DNA from: Cercophora sp. LCS_1
Taxonomy: Eukaryota > Ascomycota > Sordariomycetes > Sordariales > Lasiosphaeriaceae
Assembly (NCBI GenBank): GCA_036250225.1
Contig: JAPZLL010000016.1
Span: 1 to 64,000, forward strand
DNA length: 64,000 nucleotides
Direction of reading: 5' to 3'
Program-made: the position numbers and the translations under genes
The notes under the pieces: generated by a model
Databases searched by the model: none
What the model was told of the DNA's origin: nothing
Seen by the model: the letters and a program-made list of their open reading frames with translations, nothing else
Part shown: positions 1-9,580 of the stretch, one piece after another
Layout of the letters: the number at the start of each line of letters is the position of its first letter
Numbering within the stretch: position 1 is the first letter of the stretch

Positions 1-114
1 CACTGTGGCTTAGTGCCTTGGCACTCCCACCACCACTGCTGCAAAGCAGCAGTGCTGTTAGCCACCAGTTACAGGGCACTGGTAGCTATTAATTCAACAA
101 CCCAAATTAAATAA
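1..114. other. left window edge, no gene seen
   Basis: The first ~90 bases are of ordinary base composition and contain a CAGCAG/CTGCTG-rich palindromic stretch near 40-55. They then pass into AT-rich transposon sequence. No coding sequence can be supported here. Confidence 0.5.
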
Positions 115-1290
115 GATTATACCTTCCCAGGAATAAAAAAACTAGTGGAAGAAATCATTAACAATTATAACATCTACAATAAGACTAAGACTAAGAAATA
201 CAAACCCTATAGTCTTTTCAAACTTCTTCCAGCCCTAGAGACACTATAGAGTTCAATTTCAATAGACTTTATTATAGGGATCCCCAACTCAAAGGACCCC
301 ACCACAGGCGTCAATTATAATTCCATCTGGGTAATTATTAACAGATTGACAAAATGGGTATACTTTTTGCCTTATAAAAAGAGTATAAGTGTAGAATAAT
401 TTATTTATATATTCGAAAGGGATATTGCCTCAATCCACCTTTAGTTAGATAATATTATTTTCAACCGAGACAAACTCTTTGTCTCAAAGTTCTAACAAAG
501 ATTAATAAAATAAATGGGCGTTAATAATAAACTTTTAATAGCCCACTACTTACAGACTAATAATTAGACTAAACAACTCAATTAGATATTCGAGACCTAC
601 CTCAGGGCCTATATCAACTTTAAATAGAATAACTAGTTTAAACTATTATTAATAGCACAAATAGCTTACAATACTATAATTATAGAATCAACAAATGTAT
701 TACCATTCTTTGTACTTTTCGGTAAGGAACTGGAGTTCCAGTGAGGACCGCCCACAGAGGCACCACAAACCGCCGTATATACTAATTGCCTCTAGGAACT
801 ATACAACTACCTGAGAGCTGAATTCGAATTTATGCACAAACGAATAAAACACTTCTATAACCACAAAAGATCTGAGGGATTAAATCTTTAGGAGGGGGAA
901 TACATCTACCTTTTTGTGTAAAACCTGTATTTAATCCAACCCAGCCAAAAGCTCAATTTTAAAAAATTTGGCCCGTTTAGGATTATAAGGAAAATCGCCA
1001 CTTTCAATTATAAGCTCGATTTACCTATTTTAATAAAGGTATGGACCAAGGTCTTTTATATATTGCTCCTCGAACCAATACCCAGGAAAACCCCACTAGA
1101 GGAGACAATTGCAGTCGAAACTAACAAAAAAGAATTTAATATCGACAAAATCCTGGATTTATAAATCTACAATAGTAAACTTTATTATTTAATCAAATAG
1201 TTTGATTACGGACTGGAATTAGACTTATGGGAGCCCATCAATTACTTCAACTGCCCAGAAAAGATTAAAGAATTCCACTAAAAAAATTTA
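115..1290 (+). mobile_element. Ty3/gypsy retrotransposon remnant: integrase plus chromodomain, RIP-like decay
   Basis: Reading from 115 gives a recognisable gypsy pol C-terminus. First comes the end of the zinc-binding region (YxFPGIKK..VEEII). Next is the rve integrase core, with IDFIIGIP near 265 and SIWVIINRLTKW near 325. It continues through a PFFVLFGKE block near 700 and a GPFRII..I..FNYKLDLP segment near 970. It ends with a chromodomain, YLIK.FDYG..L.LWEPINYFNCPEKIKEFH, to about 1290. The frame is broken by many TAA/TAG stops and the segment is very AT-rich, unlike the rest of the window. This is the signature expected of repeat-induced point mutation (C to T). The element is dead and truncated on the left by the window edge. 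In fungi the chromodomain targets gypsy insertion to heterochromatin. Family assignment is from motif recognition and is secure. RIP as the cause is an inference. Confidence 0.85.
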
Positions 1291-2130
1291 GACCAACCAA
1301 TAATTTAAGGTATAATAACTAAAAGCCCTATTAATTAACCCCTTATCCCTAATTCTACCCAGTCCTTAACGGTTCTGCAACCGACTCCTATACTGCCTCA
1401 CTAAGGAACAATAGGTTAAGTGTCGACCAGTTAAAATTAGTAATAGTCTGCTGTACGAGGAGATTGCCCTCTGGGGGCGCATTGGGGTCCCCGGAGTAAA
1501 ACAATGGGTTGGACTCTATAATTAGGCTCCCCCGCTTAAATAGCTTGTCCGCCTGCTACTTTAGGATTATCTTCCTCTATATAATAGTAAGGAGCTTTTA
1601 CTAAAGTTCGTCCTCCTCCTTAGACAACTCCCACAAGCCCTTAAAGCTCTTTATTACTAAGGGAAGTTAAAATAGTAATAATAAGAAAGGGCAGACAGGT
1701 ATTTATGGGTAGGCGCAAAGTCGGTACTGTTGCAAGCGGCCTTATAAGTAATATACTTACTACAACGGAAAGAACCCTTAGTAATAATATACTTGCGCTT
1801 AGTACAGAAGCAGTTTAAATAAGGTATTTCCAATGGACTTCTGTACAAAGAAAGATAAGCGCCCAATATAGATTTGACCAATGCCTTTTGTTGGGAACAG
1901 AAAGGACAATTTTTTGTTTTCTGGATCCTGCTGGACATTGTATTAGTAGAACGGTTGCAGGATAGGGAATTGGGGAACGTATAGAAATGGGGGTCACGCT
2001 CTTTTAGGCTTGAGGGGGATGGCTTTTGGGTTGTAGGCCCTTAAAGGGAGGGAATTGTATCACGACCCAGGTTATAACCTCAAAGAGGGAGTATAGACTA
2101 ACTATAGAATACCAATTATTGGGCCCGGGG
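1291..2130. mobile_element. AT-rich 3' untranslated part of the gypsy remnant
   Basis: This stretch continues the AT-rich composition up to about 1980 and contains no convincing reading frame. Short open frames on the minus strand are shadows of low-complexity sequence. It ends with a G-rich run (GGGCCCGGGG, 2121-2130) just before a TGTAAC start, the layout expected of a polypurine tract followed by a 3' LTR. I infer that it belongs to the same element. Confidence 0.45.
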
Positions 2131-2590
2131 TGTAACGACCCACAAAGCCCTGGCGGATTAATTAGGGTGGACCCAGCGATCTTTGGACCCGGCCCCAGGT
2201 CCAGGAACGCCCGGGTCCACGGAGTACCAGTAAGATTGGACCCGACCTTAGACGGACCCGGCCCCGGGTCCAGAAGAGCCCGGGTCCTAGGAATGGCACG
2301 AGTATATAGAGACGATGGTTGTGCCCACGACTGTATAAGGACCCTTGGATCTTTACGCTAGCAATATATTGTTCTTGAATACTGCTCAGTGAGACCCATC
2401 GTCCGGGACCTTGGAGTCTATATTCTACTTGACAGTATATCACCCTTTGAGAGTTGTACTAACCTTCACTCAGTCACCTTGCACCCACCCTACCTAGAGC
2501 ATTGGACCCTGTCCGCTCTTACGATCTGTCTTTACCAGGCTCACCTCGGTGTACCTAGAGCAGGCCGTAATACTATTAGCCACACCTGCT
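2131..2590 (+). repeat. putative 3' long terminal repeat of the gypsy element
   Basis: The segment starts with TGTAACGACC directly after a G-rich tract and lies downstream of the chromodomain integrase. This is where a 3' LTR should be. The right border is uncertain (about 2580-2590) because no second LTR is in the window for comparison. It contains two 34-nt GC-rich imperfect copies (2185-2218 and 2254-2287, period 69) of a GGACCCGGCCCC...GCCCGGGTCC unit, each able to fold on itself. Confidence 0.4.
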
Positions 2591-2674
2591 AGGAAACTTC
2601 TCCCGGTGTTTGTTCACGCCCCCAGTCCCGTTTATACAGACCCCTTAACGGGCTCGAAGCGCGCACTGGCATAG

Positions 2675-3175
2675 GTTGACAAGGCCCTCACTTTCATCGA
2701 GGACCTCGTAAAGGACAAGGGCATCGATCTCAAGGACATTAGTGTCCTAACGGCATACAGCGCCAACTTGATACTCATCAAGAAGGCAACCAAAAAGAAG
2801 TTCTCGTCTCTTGCCACCTTGCCGGAAGCGACCACCGTTGAAGGCCACCAGGGGCACGAGAAGCCCATAATCGTCGCAATCATGGGTACAGCTCACCCGA
2901 GGCCTGGTCCTGGTTTTACGACCGACCAGCGCCGCCTTTGTGTCATGCTCACAAGGCAGAAGGCTGCTCTCATTATCTTCGGCGATTTCAACGTCGGCGG
3001 GCCATACAATGACGATGGCAGCACGAAGAAGAGCAAGGGTGGCAAAGGCAAGGAGACCAAGTTCAAGGTGGAGACGGTAACGGGGGAGGAAGCTTTTATT
3101 GATGGCAGAAAGCTGCAGGGCGTGCATCGGGAGCTCTTGCTCGCCAAGCGGGTTGCCGGCTTGGGCTCCGAGTAG
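2675..3175 (+). pseudogene. truncated SF1 (Upf1/DNA2-like, AAA_12) helicase C-terminus
   Basis: The open frame after an in-frame TAG at 2672-2674 encodes the end of a superfamily 1 helicase. It contains an I..LTAYSAN block, then a motif V-like TVEGHQGHEKPIIV segment. The motif VI region follows, with a degenerate RRLCVMLTRQK and a FGDFNVGG tail, then a basic C-terminal extension ending at 3175. The upstream helicase core (Walker A and B) is missing, and sequence before the stop still reads as helicase-like (SKRALA). I therefore treat it as a decayed 5'-truncated fragment next to the transposon. Known Upf1-like helicases unwind nucleic acid using ATP; this fragment cannot do so. Alternative: a rare internal-start short protein, which I consider unlikely. 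Confidence 0.65.
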
Positions 3176-3363
3176 AAAACTAGGTACCTATGCTATGTGC
3201 CCGTGTGGTTGAGCACGCACGCTGTGAGATTCCTGGGATCCTTGAGTGGGCAAACATCAGCATAAGCGCTGTTATCGGTGTTGGTGATATACCAACTTTA
3301 TATCTAGATGTTGTCCCCGTCTTCAAGCGGTTCCTATCCTGCAAAGAATCGTTTCTTCGCTCA

Positions 3364-5064
3364 TCACTGTTTCTCGTCTTCCACCTGCATCCATTCATCC
3401 ATTCTGCGGCTGATGATCTGCCGAAAGACAACAGCCAAGAGACAAACCAGTGTCATGAAGCTGAACACCACATAGGCCGTAGATATCCAGTAGCTGTTGG
3501 CATTCTCAACCGCCTGAGCCGTCTTGCTGTTGAGTTCAATCATCGTGTCGTCATTCCACGTCAAGCGGTCACACCAACAGGTGCGAAACACACCCACAAT
3601 GTGAAACAATGTTCCCAGGACCATAACCATTGAGTTCCCAAAAACAAGAAACCAATGGACTCCTCGAACCCAATTGGCCACCGTCAGCTTTGCAAACCAC
3701 ACAGCACCACCAAAAACTCCCTGTCCCGCCACCTCTTCCTTTCTCCCAGCTTGAGCTCCGCCCCTGACCTCCAACCACGAACAAACGACATGTAAAATCG
3801 CATTCGAAAGCGCCAAAATCCCATACAATAAAAAGCTAAAACTCCGACACCCCAACCCCACAGTCGGCGTCGTCCAGGCAATGGCAGCCGCTGCCCCCGT
3901 AGCAACAGCAACACAACACCACCCCACCACCTGCCCAACCCCGAACAGAACCCAAAACCTCACATCCTTCCCCACATCCTCTAAGAACGTCTCAAACTCC
4001 TTCCCCTTGCCCTCCTGCCTGTCCAACCAATTTCCCCAAAACCGGTTATTAACATGCCGGTCCCTCAACGCAACAACCACCTCTTGGCCCTTGGCAAAAT
4101 CCATGACGTTACTAAACGCACGGCGTGCGACGTCAGGCGATAGAGCGGTGGCGAAGCAGTTCCCTGCCACAGCAGGGACGAGAATCCAACTGTACCAGAC
4201 GCAGTAGGCCAGTGCCAGGCCAGTGTCTTTGTCGCCCTTTTTACTGTAGGCGTCGTAGAATGTTGCTGCCGTGACGGCGAGCATCAACACAACGGGGATG
4301 AGTATCGCGCTGGCAAAGGGGGTGCGGGCTGCTATGCAGAGGGTTATTGCGCGGGTCGTTTCCGTTTCGGTTCCTGATGAGTCGCCGGTTGTGGTTATGG
4401 TGTTGCTGATGGTGGGGTTTTTGGGAGTCTGGGTGATGGTGTCTTGCTTTGCATTTGGGGATGATGCGTCGTCAGAATCGGCTACCTGTGTAGAACGCCA
4501 GTTGGTCTCGGAGGAGAACTTGAGTGCTCCGGCCAGCGCGGCAACCCATCTTGCGCTTTGTTGGTTCGACGGGAGAGACGAGATGTTGTACAATGCGGCT
4601 GTGTCGGCGTAGATCTCTGCGGCTGCTCCAAAGACGGCGCTCGCTGGGTCGCCGAGAATACTGAGGTATTCCATTGCGACCTTAGGTACATGGGGGAGAA
4701 TGTTGTTGGCTGTGTTTTCCTCTCCGATAGGACACAGTAATAAGAGACCTATGTACGGTGAAATGTAGGTCGCCAGGGGTCCAAGCCACTGCCGGAGGTT
4801 GCTGTACTGTGTGCCGCGACAGAATTCCTTGGCCCAGGACATGGGCTTCACGATGGAAGGGAAGGTTTCGTTGGTGCTGAAGTCGATTTCTTTGTTGAGG
4901 TTGCATACGTCCCATGGGTAGTATTTGTCGTAGTACTTCTGGAACTCGGTACGGACAGCGAGGGTGCAACAGCGGGCCACTGAAAAGGTTGCTGAGGCAA
5001 AGGGGAGAGAAGAGATAAGGGCGAAAAAGGCTGATAGGTTGGCCAAGGGCGCTGTGTGTGACAT
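3364..5064 (-). CDS. fungal multi-pass membrane protein of unknown function
   Basis: Uninterrupted 566-codon frame starting at an ATG whose first 25 residues form a hydrophobic leader (LSAFFALISSLPFASATF), either a signal peptide or a first membrane segment. I see about seven further hydrophobic spans. They lie in the loop around IGLLLLCPIG, then IPVVLMLAVTAATF, WYSWILVPAVAG, FGVGQVVGWCCVAVATG, LLYGILALSNAILHVV, FLVFGNSMVMVLGTLFHIV, and the C-terminal AYVVFSFMTLVCLLAVVF. A Ser/Thr-rich extracellular-looking stretch (about residues 195-245) precedes the third span. Charged loops and an acidic C-terminus (MQVEDEKQ) follow. I do not recognise a named domain. The pattern is that of conserved hypothetical integral membrane proteins in Sordariomycetes, and no substrate or role can be given. 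It is the first intact gene right of the transposon remnant. Confidence 0.75.
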   Translation of the reverse strand: MSHTAPLANLSAFFALISSLPFASATFSVARCCTLAVRTEFQKYYDKYYPWDVCNLNKEIDFSTNETFPSIVKPMSWAKEFCRGTQYSNLRQWLGPLATYISPYIGLLLLCPIGEENTANNILPHVPKVAMEYLSILGDPASAVFGAAAEIYADTAALYNISSLPSNQQSARWVAALAGALKFSSETNWRSTQVADSDDASSPNAKQDTITQTPKNPTISNTITTTGDSSGTETETTRAITLCIAARTPFASAILIPVVLMLAVTAATFYDAYSKKGDKDTGLALAYCVWYSWILVPAVAGNCFATALSPDVARRAFSNVMDFAKGQEVVVALRDRHVNNRFWGNWLDRQEGKGKEFETFLEDVGKDVRFWVLFGVGQVVGWCCVAVATGAAAAIAWTTPTVGLGCRSFSFLLYGILALSNAILHVVCSWLEVRGGAQAGRKEEVAGQGVFGGAVWFAKLTVANWVRGVHWFLVFGNSMVMVLGTLFHIVGVFRTCWCDRLTWNDDTMIELNSKTAQAVENANSYWISTAYVVFSFMTLVCLLAVVFRQIISRRMDEWMQVEDEKQ

Positions 5065-5679
5065 CTTGACAGTGGTCGTTCTTTCCCACTAGAGCTGTGA
5101 CTGTGGGACCGATTGGGGGTGGCCCGTGGCAAGAACAACTCTCGCTTGGAGCTCAGGACCCCATAAAATTTAGAGGGGGACAGGACAGTTCAAGTTGACC
5201 CTGAGAACCAGCGCATTTTTGAACATGGATCAGGGTGTAAGCTGGGAATAACAGGCGCACCACAACGCATTAGGCTTTGTGTTACTCGTACGGCCTAGCG
5301 AAGATGTTCGAAACGGGAATAATCAGGCGACTTTCTCGGCACACCTGCAAGCCACACAAGACAACGCACACCATACAGCTTTCCATTGGTAACGGAATCC
5401 CGCATCTCAAATGCAACCCTTTTCAATAAAATATGCATACCACCCTGCTCAACGAATCGGCTTCAGGAGCAAGCCTGCATCCTCACAGCTGACAACTCCC
5501 AAACAGTCGGAAGTGGGGTGGGAATTTTCAGCCCCGGTTGGCCATACTCTGAACCCTCTGCTCCTGGGTTGTTCCTGCGCCCCCCATCGATATAATTATC
5601 TCCACGTGCTGGCTCGCGCCAGAGACAAGAGGTTTAAGGGCCGAAAAAACATCTTGGGGGAAATCGTACAAGCAGCAAA
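5065..5679. other. divergent intergenic region
   Basis: 615 bases separate the start codons of the minus-strand membrane protein and the plus-strand CFEM gene. No domain-bearing frame is present. It presumably holds both promoters, but I see no clear TATA element. Confidence 0.4.
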
Positions 5680-6609
5680 ATGCATGCTCTCTTTTTCCAC
5701 ATCGTGCTCTCGTCCGTCCTTACGCATGGTGCGGCGCTGGACGTTCCTGCCCTCCTTCAGCGCCAACAACCGTCAGCAAACTCGGAACTCATCGACCCCG
5801 TCCTGCAGCCTTACTGCTCCACGTCCTCGTGTTGGCACTGGGGCCGACCACCGCCCGAACTGTGCCCACTCGTCGAAGGACCATGCGCCAACGACACCAA
5901 TGCCGCCGAAAACATTCCCTTCGAAGTGTTTGGCGACAAATATCCCAAATGCGGCATCAATCAATATCGACACGATTGTTATTGCAACCTCAAAGTGGGT
6001 CTCTCGTGCGCTTGAAGCTGTAACTGGAAAACTTGGTGATTTATACCTACCTTACCCTACCCCGGTCTCGGACCACTGAATTCTTCAGGTCCTAAAGTAA
6101 AGCAATACTAACAATAGCGAAGGTGGGAAACAGAAGACTGGTTTGCCCTCGTCTGTCTTGACGCACCAGCAACAAAACCAGTCGACTTCTCCCCCCTTCC
6201 GTCCTGCGCAAGACAGTGTCTCGACGACGCCGTCTTCCAGTTCGGCTGCTTGACACAAACTAGTAACTGCTTTTGCTCGAGGGGCGATCTGTTTGACTGC
6301 CACAACAAGTGCGGCGATGAATCGGAATGGCGGCAGATCGAGACATGGCTGCAGGATGTATGCGCTATCACAGACAGTGCGGCAAAAGAGGCGCTGAAAA
6401 CGGGAAGGTTCTCGCTTTCGGTGGTGGCGGAAGAGGTCAAAGGAGCAGAGGAAAAGGTTAGTCCGCCGCCGTTGCCGCCGAGGAAACCGTTTAGTTGGGA
6501 TGAGATTTTTGTTTTGACTGCCGCTTCCTTGGCTGGGTTTGTTGGGTTGGTTTGCTGGGTTTATCATGGGTGTGGGAGACGGATTAAGGGAAGATTGCAG
6601 CTGAAGTGA
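5680..6609 (+). CDS. CFEM-type cysteine-rich secreted protein with C-terminal membrane span; possibly broken
   Basis: The protein has a signal peptide (residues 1-19) and a Cys-rich N-terminal module with paired C..C motifs. It then has a CFEM-like block, CARQCLDDAVF.FGC...SNCFC..GDLFDC..KC, in frame from 6118. A Pro-rich linker, one membrane span (FVLTAASLAGFVGLVCWVY) and a basic tail follow. The two halves need an intron. The only frame-keeping choice I found is 5995-6117 (GTGGGT..ATAG, branch ACTAAC), giving 105+163 codons. However, the acceptor sits only ~5 nt after the branch site. The translated intron start reads L-S-C-A-stop-S-C-N-W-K-T-W-stop, which looks like continued Cys/Trp-rich coding with two Trp codons turned to TGA. 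The gene may therefore be intact with an unusual intron, or newly broken. CFEM proteins act at the cell surface in adhesion, heme uptake or signalling. The role here is unknown. Confidence 0.6.
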
Positions 6610-7345
6610 TGATTGAGTTTTGGGGGAGGAGAAATTGGCGTTTCCTGACTGAGGGGTTCACATAATGTACTGGGGGTGACCGTTAGCCGAATCTCAGTTA
6701 TACCTCAGTTTCCACAAGTATCTAATCCAGTGTCACGATTTGTGGCCTGGAACGTCCAACGGCGTACTCATGAAACATCATCTACAGAAAATAAGAGTGT
6801 CAATTACAAGGCCTGCCGATGTGATTTCTATGGTGGATAGGGCTAGGACAACCAACTGGAATGAAGACTTGAATGTAAAATAAACGGGCGAAAACACAAG
6901 CAAGATACCGGGAGGCGCACCCGTGGGCTGATCTCCACGGTGGTTACGGAAAGGGGGTTTGTTGATCTGGCTGTGTACAAGTAATTCGATCTGTTGTTGT
7001 GAGGCTCACGTCTAATGTCATTCTTCACAACAAAATTTCAATGAGTCTGACGCAAGCAGTAATACTACATATATTTCAAATAGACGAAGTTACAGTTAGA
7101 AGGATTACTGACGGGTTGCGTGTGTACGGCTTTAGTAGTCTGTGTTGGCAGAGGTAGTATCCTGTAGCCGCAATGATTGCCAAGCATCTGACCCGGGATG
7201 ACTAAGGCTCCACATGCCACGTTCATGGGAAATGCACCTCGCAGACCGGGATCGAGAGGCCACGCGCAAAATGCCCTGAACACCAACAAGCCGCCGTCAC
7301 GAGCTAGAACAATCGCTGAGCGCAGATCCAACGAGTGCGCCCAGC
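6610..7345. other. intergenic region, nothing recognised
   Basis: 736 bases between two plus-strand genes. Only short random frames occur. It should contain the terminator of the CFEM gene and the promoter of the next gene. No repeat or RNA gene was seen. Confidence 0.4.
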
Positions 7346-8315
7346 ATGGCCTACTCGCAAGCGCGGTCAACACTGCTACGGCTCTTGCTGGTCGCCGCAG
7401 CCTTCGCCCTCGTCGGCGCGCACGAGAATGTTCTGCCGTCGTATCACTACGGCGCGCCCATCGCCGTCGAGTGCATGAACCGAAGCTCGTACGTTCTGTC
7501 ACTACCACAACCACACTGGCGCATGCGGGAAAAAAAAAAGCTAACGCAATCCTCCCAATAACAGAGAAACGGGCGAACACATCGAAAACGCGGCGCACGA
7601 GATCCAATGGATCCCCTTCCCAACCTGCAACGAGACGGGCCTGCCCCTCCAATTCCACTACGGCGTCGAAGGCGAGCAAAACTGCACGATACCCATGATC
7701 AGCGATCCCTTCTTCCACTTGCTCGAGTTCTACATCCACAACGACGCACCCATGTCGTGTCGCTTGCCGGCGCGCCCACCCGCCCACGTCGAGGTGATCG
7801 GGGAAGACCTCCCTGCGCAGGAATACATCCCCCTTGTGTTTGCCCTGGCGGGAACCCTCCAGCTCAGCCACATGCATATCAGCACCCACATGAATGTGCT
7901 TCTTCACAGCACGCCGAAACACCACCTCCACCCGCACGATAGCGGCGTGCTCGATAGCGGGACGGCTTACAGTACGAGTCCGCTGACGCATATGGAGGGA
8001 GGGGCCACGCGCCGGCTTGTCATTGGGGACCCATTGCCGTTGAGCTTCAGCGTGCGCTGGTTCCCGACGCCTGCGCTGCCAAGGGTCGAGGGCAAGGTGG
8101 AGTGGTCTGGCATGGGTGGACACATTTATGCTAGCACCATCTTCTACAGCATTGTGTCGTTTGGCGCCGGCGTTGTGATTACCGCTGCCTACTTTCTCGG
8201 CTCAGTGCTTCCCAAGCGACTACGCGGGAGGGGACTCGGAGGTGCAACGCCGCTTGGGTACGGTGTGGGAGGAGTGGGGAACGGCTGGGGCTACCAAAAG
8301 CGGGCGATCGACTGA
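7346..8315 (+). CDS. conserved fungal type I membrane glycoprotein, unknown function
   Basis: Two exons, 7346-7488 and 7565-8315. The intron, 7489-7564, has GTACGT donor, GCTAACG branch and ACAG acceptor. The product is ~297 aa with an N-terminal signal peptide (LLRLLLVAAAFALVGA). A luminal part contains CMNRS, CNETG and NCT, so several N-glycosylation sites, and conserved-looking Cys. A single membrane span lies near the C-terminus (IVSFGAGVVITAAYFLGSV), followed by a basic, Gly-rich cytosolic tail. A His-rich segment (HMHISTHM..H..KHHLHPH) lies mid-protein, a possible metal-binding feature. I know of similar hypothetical proteins across Sordariomycetes but no assigned function. A 352-codon open frame on the opposite strand is a GC-bias shadow: the spliced plus-strand model has signal peptide, introns and membrane span. 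Confidence 0.8.
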
Positions 8316-8469
8316 TGTGTGTGGATTGTGGGTGTCATGTGTAATGAACAAACCTTGTACATTTCTTGTAGCGACATGGATTGGGATAATACCACGGATT
8401 GGAGTTTTGGGCTTATGCTACTATAATTGTATCTCTCTGCCTTCCGTTTTGATCCTTGCCTCCATCTGG

Positions 8470-9153
8470 TTATTGCGCCTTCTTCCCCTTCACGGCGGCA
8501 TCAGCGGCATTGAAGCGGGCGAGGATTCTCGACCCCATATCGAGGAAGAGGAGCGAAGCTGGGCCAAGGTCAGCGACGCTCACGGTATTTGGGGCTCACA
8601 GCATCGTCCAAGGATATACTTACGAACAATGACCCAGGGTAGATACGACATAAAAATGACCTTGTTCTTCACCTCGGCCGTGTACACCGAAGCATCCCAG
8701 TAAAAGACATCGTGGATGCACACCGCCGTGGTAAAGGCGGTCTGGAACGCGTACACCAAGAGGGCCAGCTCGTGGGCGCCCGAGGTCCCCTTGCGCTGGA
8801 TGCCCAGACGATAGACGGTGAAGAGCACAATGGGCAGCTCAATGGCTATTTCGAGGTACAGGAACATACCCATCCAGCTGTCATGGCCCGAGGCGGTCTC
8901 CTTGGACCACTGGACGATGGGGTCATTGGTGTCGGCGATGTAGAACTGCTTGACCATGTAAAAGATGTGGAATGGCGAGCCTTCTGGCTCGTAAAACCAC
9001 TTGGGGTACAGGAAGTCGAGTCCGTCGATTACTGGTGGCGTTAGTGATGCAGCGGCTGGATGTTGGGGCCGGCTCACGGAGAATGATGAGCGCGTGCACC
9101 GAGCTGAAGATCAGCCAGGGTTTGTTCGACCAGGAGTTGGTGTATGTAGCCAT
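8470..9153 (-). CDS. EXPERA-domain membrane protein (EBP/TMEM97 superfamily)
   Basis: Three exons on the minus strand: 9153-9078, 9031-8624 and 8558-8470. They are joined across introns of 46 nt (9032-9077; GTGAGC, ACTAAC, CAG) and 65 nt (8559-8623; GTAAGT, CTGAC, CAG). The result is 190 aa. The protein has four hydrophobic spans. It carries the EXPERA hallmarks: an early D-x-x-x-x-L-YP segment (LIDGLDFLYPKW), a central LYLEIAIELPIVLFTVYRLG span with its acidic residues, and a His-Asp pair before the last span (CIHDVFYWD). It ends in a lysine-rich KGKKAQ tail, a plausible ER-retrieval type signal. The family includes sterol delta8-delta7 isomerase (EBP) and the sigma-2 receptor TMEM97, which act in sterol handling in the ER. 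Length and motifs fit the TMEM97-like branch. The substrate is not known. Confidence 0.85.
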
Positions 9154-9580
9154 TTTCCAAGACGTTAGATGCCGAAATCGGTTGTGAATGAGACCCAATT
9201 ACCACTGTGCATTAAGTGTGTGCATTGAGTTCGCGGTGTCGCGAGGCGGCCACGATCTGACGCGCTGGGATTTCGCTGCTTCCCATCGCTGCGGGTCGCA
9301 CCACCCACGCTGGGAGCCCCTGTCTCACGCACCATGCCCACACAGGGTTAGGGTCCACGACGTCGCCCTTTCTTCCCTCTCATCCCTTTTCCTGTTGCGC
9401 CGAAACCTCAGCCGCAAGCAACCATAAGCCATCATAACGCCCCGACACAATGTCTCGCGCCGCATTCCACAAAACCATCCATTCCAAGCCCCCCGAAAAG
9501 GGACCCTTAAAATGAACCTCCCCCAAAACCCCCCCCTCTCCTTCCCTCTCCACACACCATCAACATCCACACCCGCAACC
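9154..9580. promoter_or_regulatory. divergent promoter region between EXPERA and DUF2235 genes
   Basis: 427 bases lie between two divergently transcribed start codons. The last ~110 bases before the plus-strand ATG are strongly C/T-rich (CCCCTCTCCTTCCCTCTCC), a common feature upstream of fungal start codons. No clear TATA box was found. Confidence 0.4.

Noticed and set aside
7065..8123. 352-codon minus-strand open frame opposite the type I membrane protein
   Set aside because: GC-rich antisense shadow. The plus-strand model has signal peptide, intron with branch site and membrane span.
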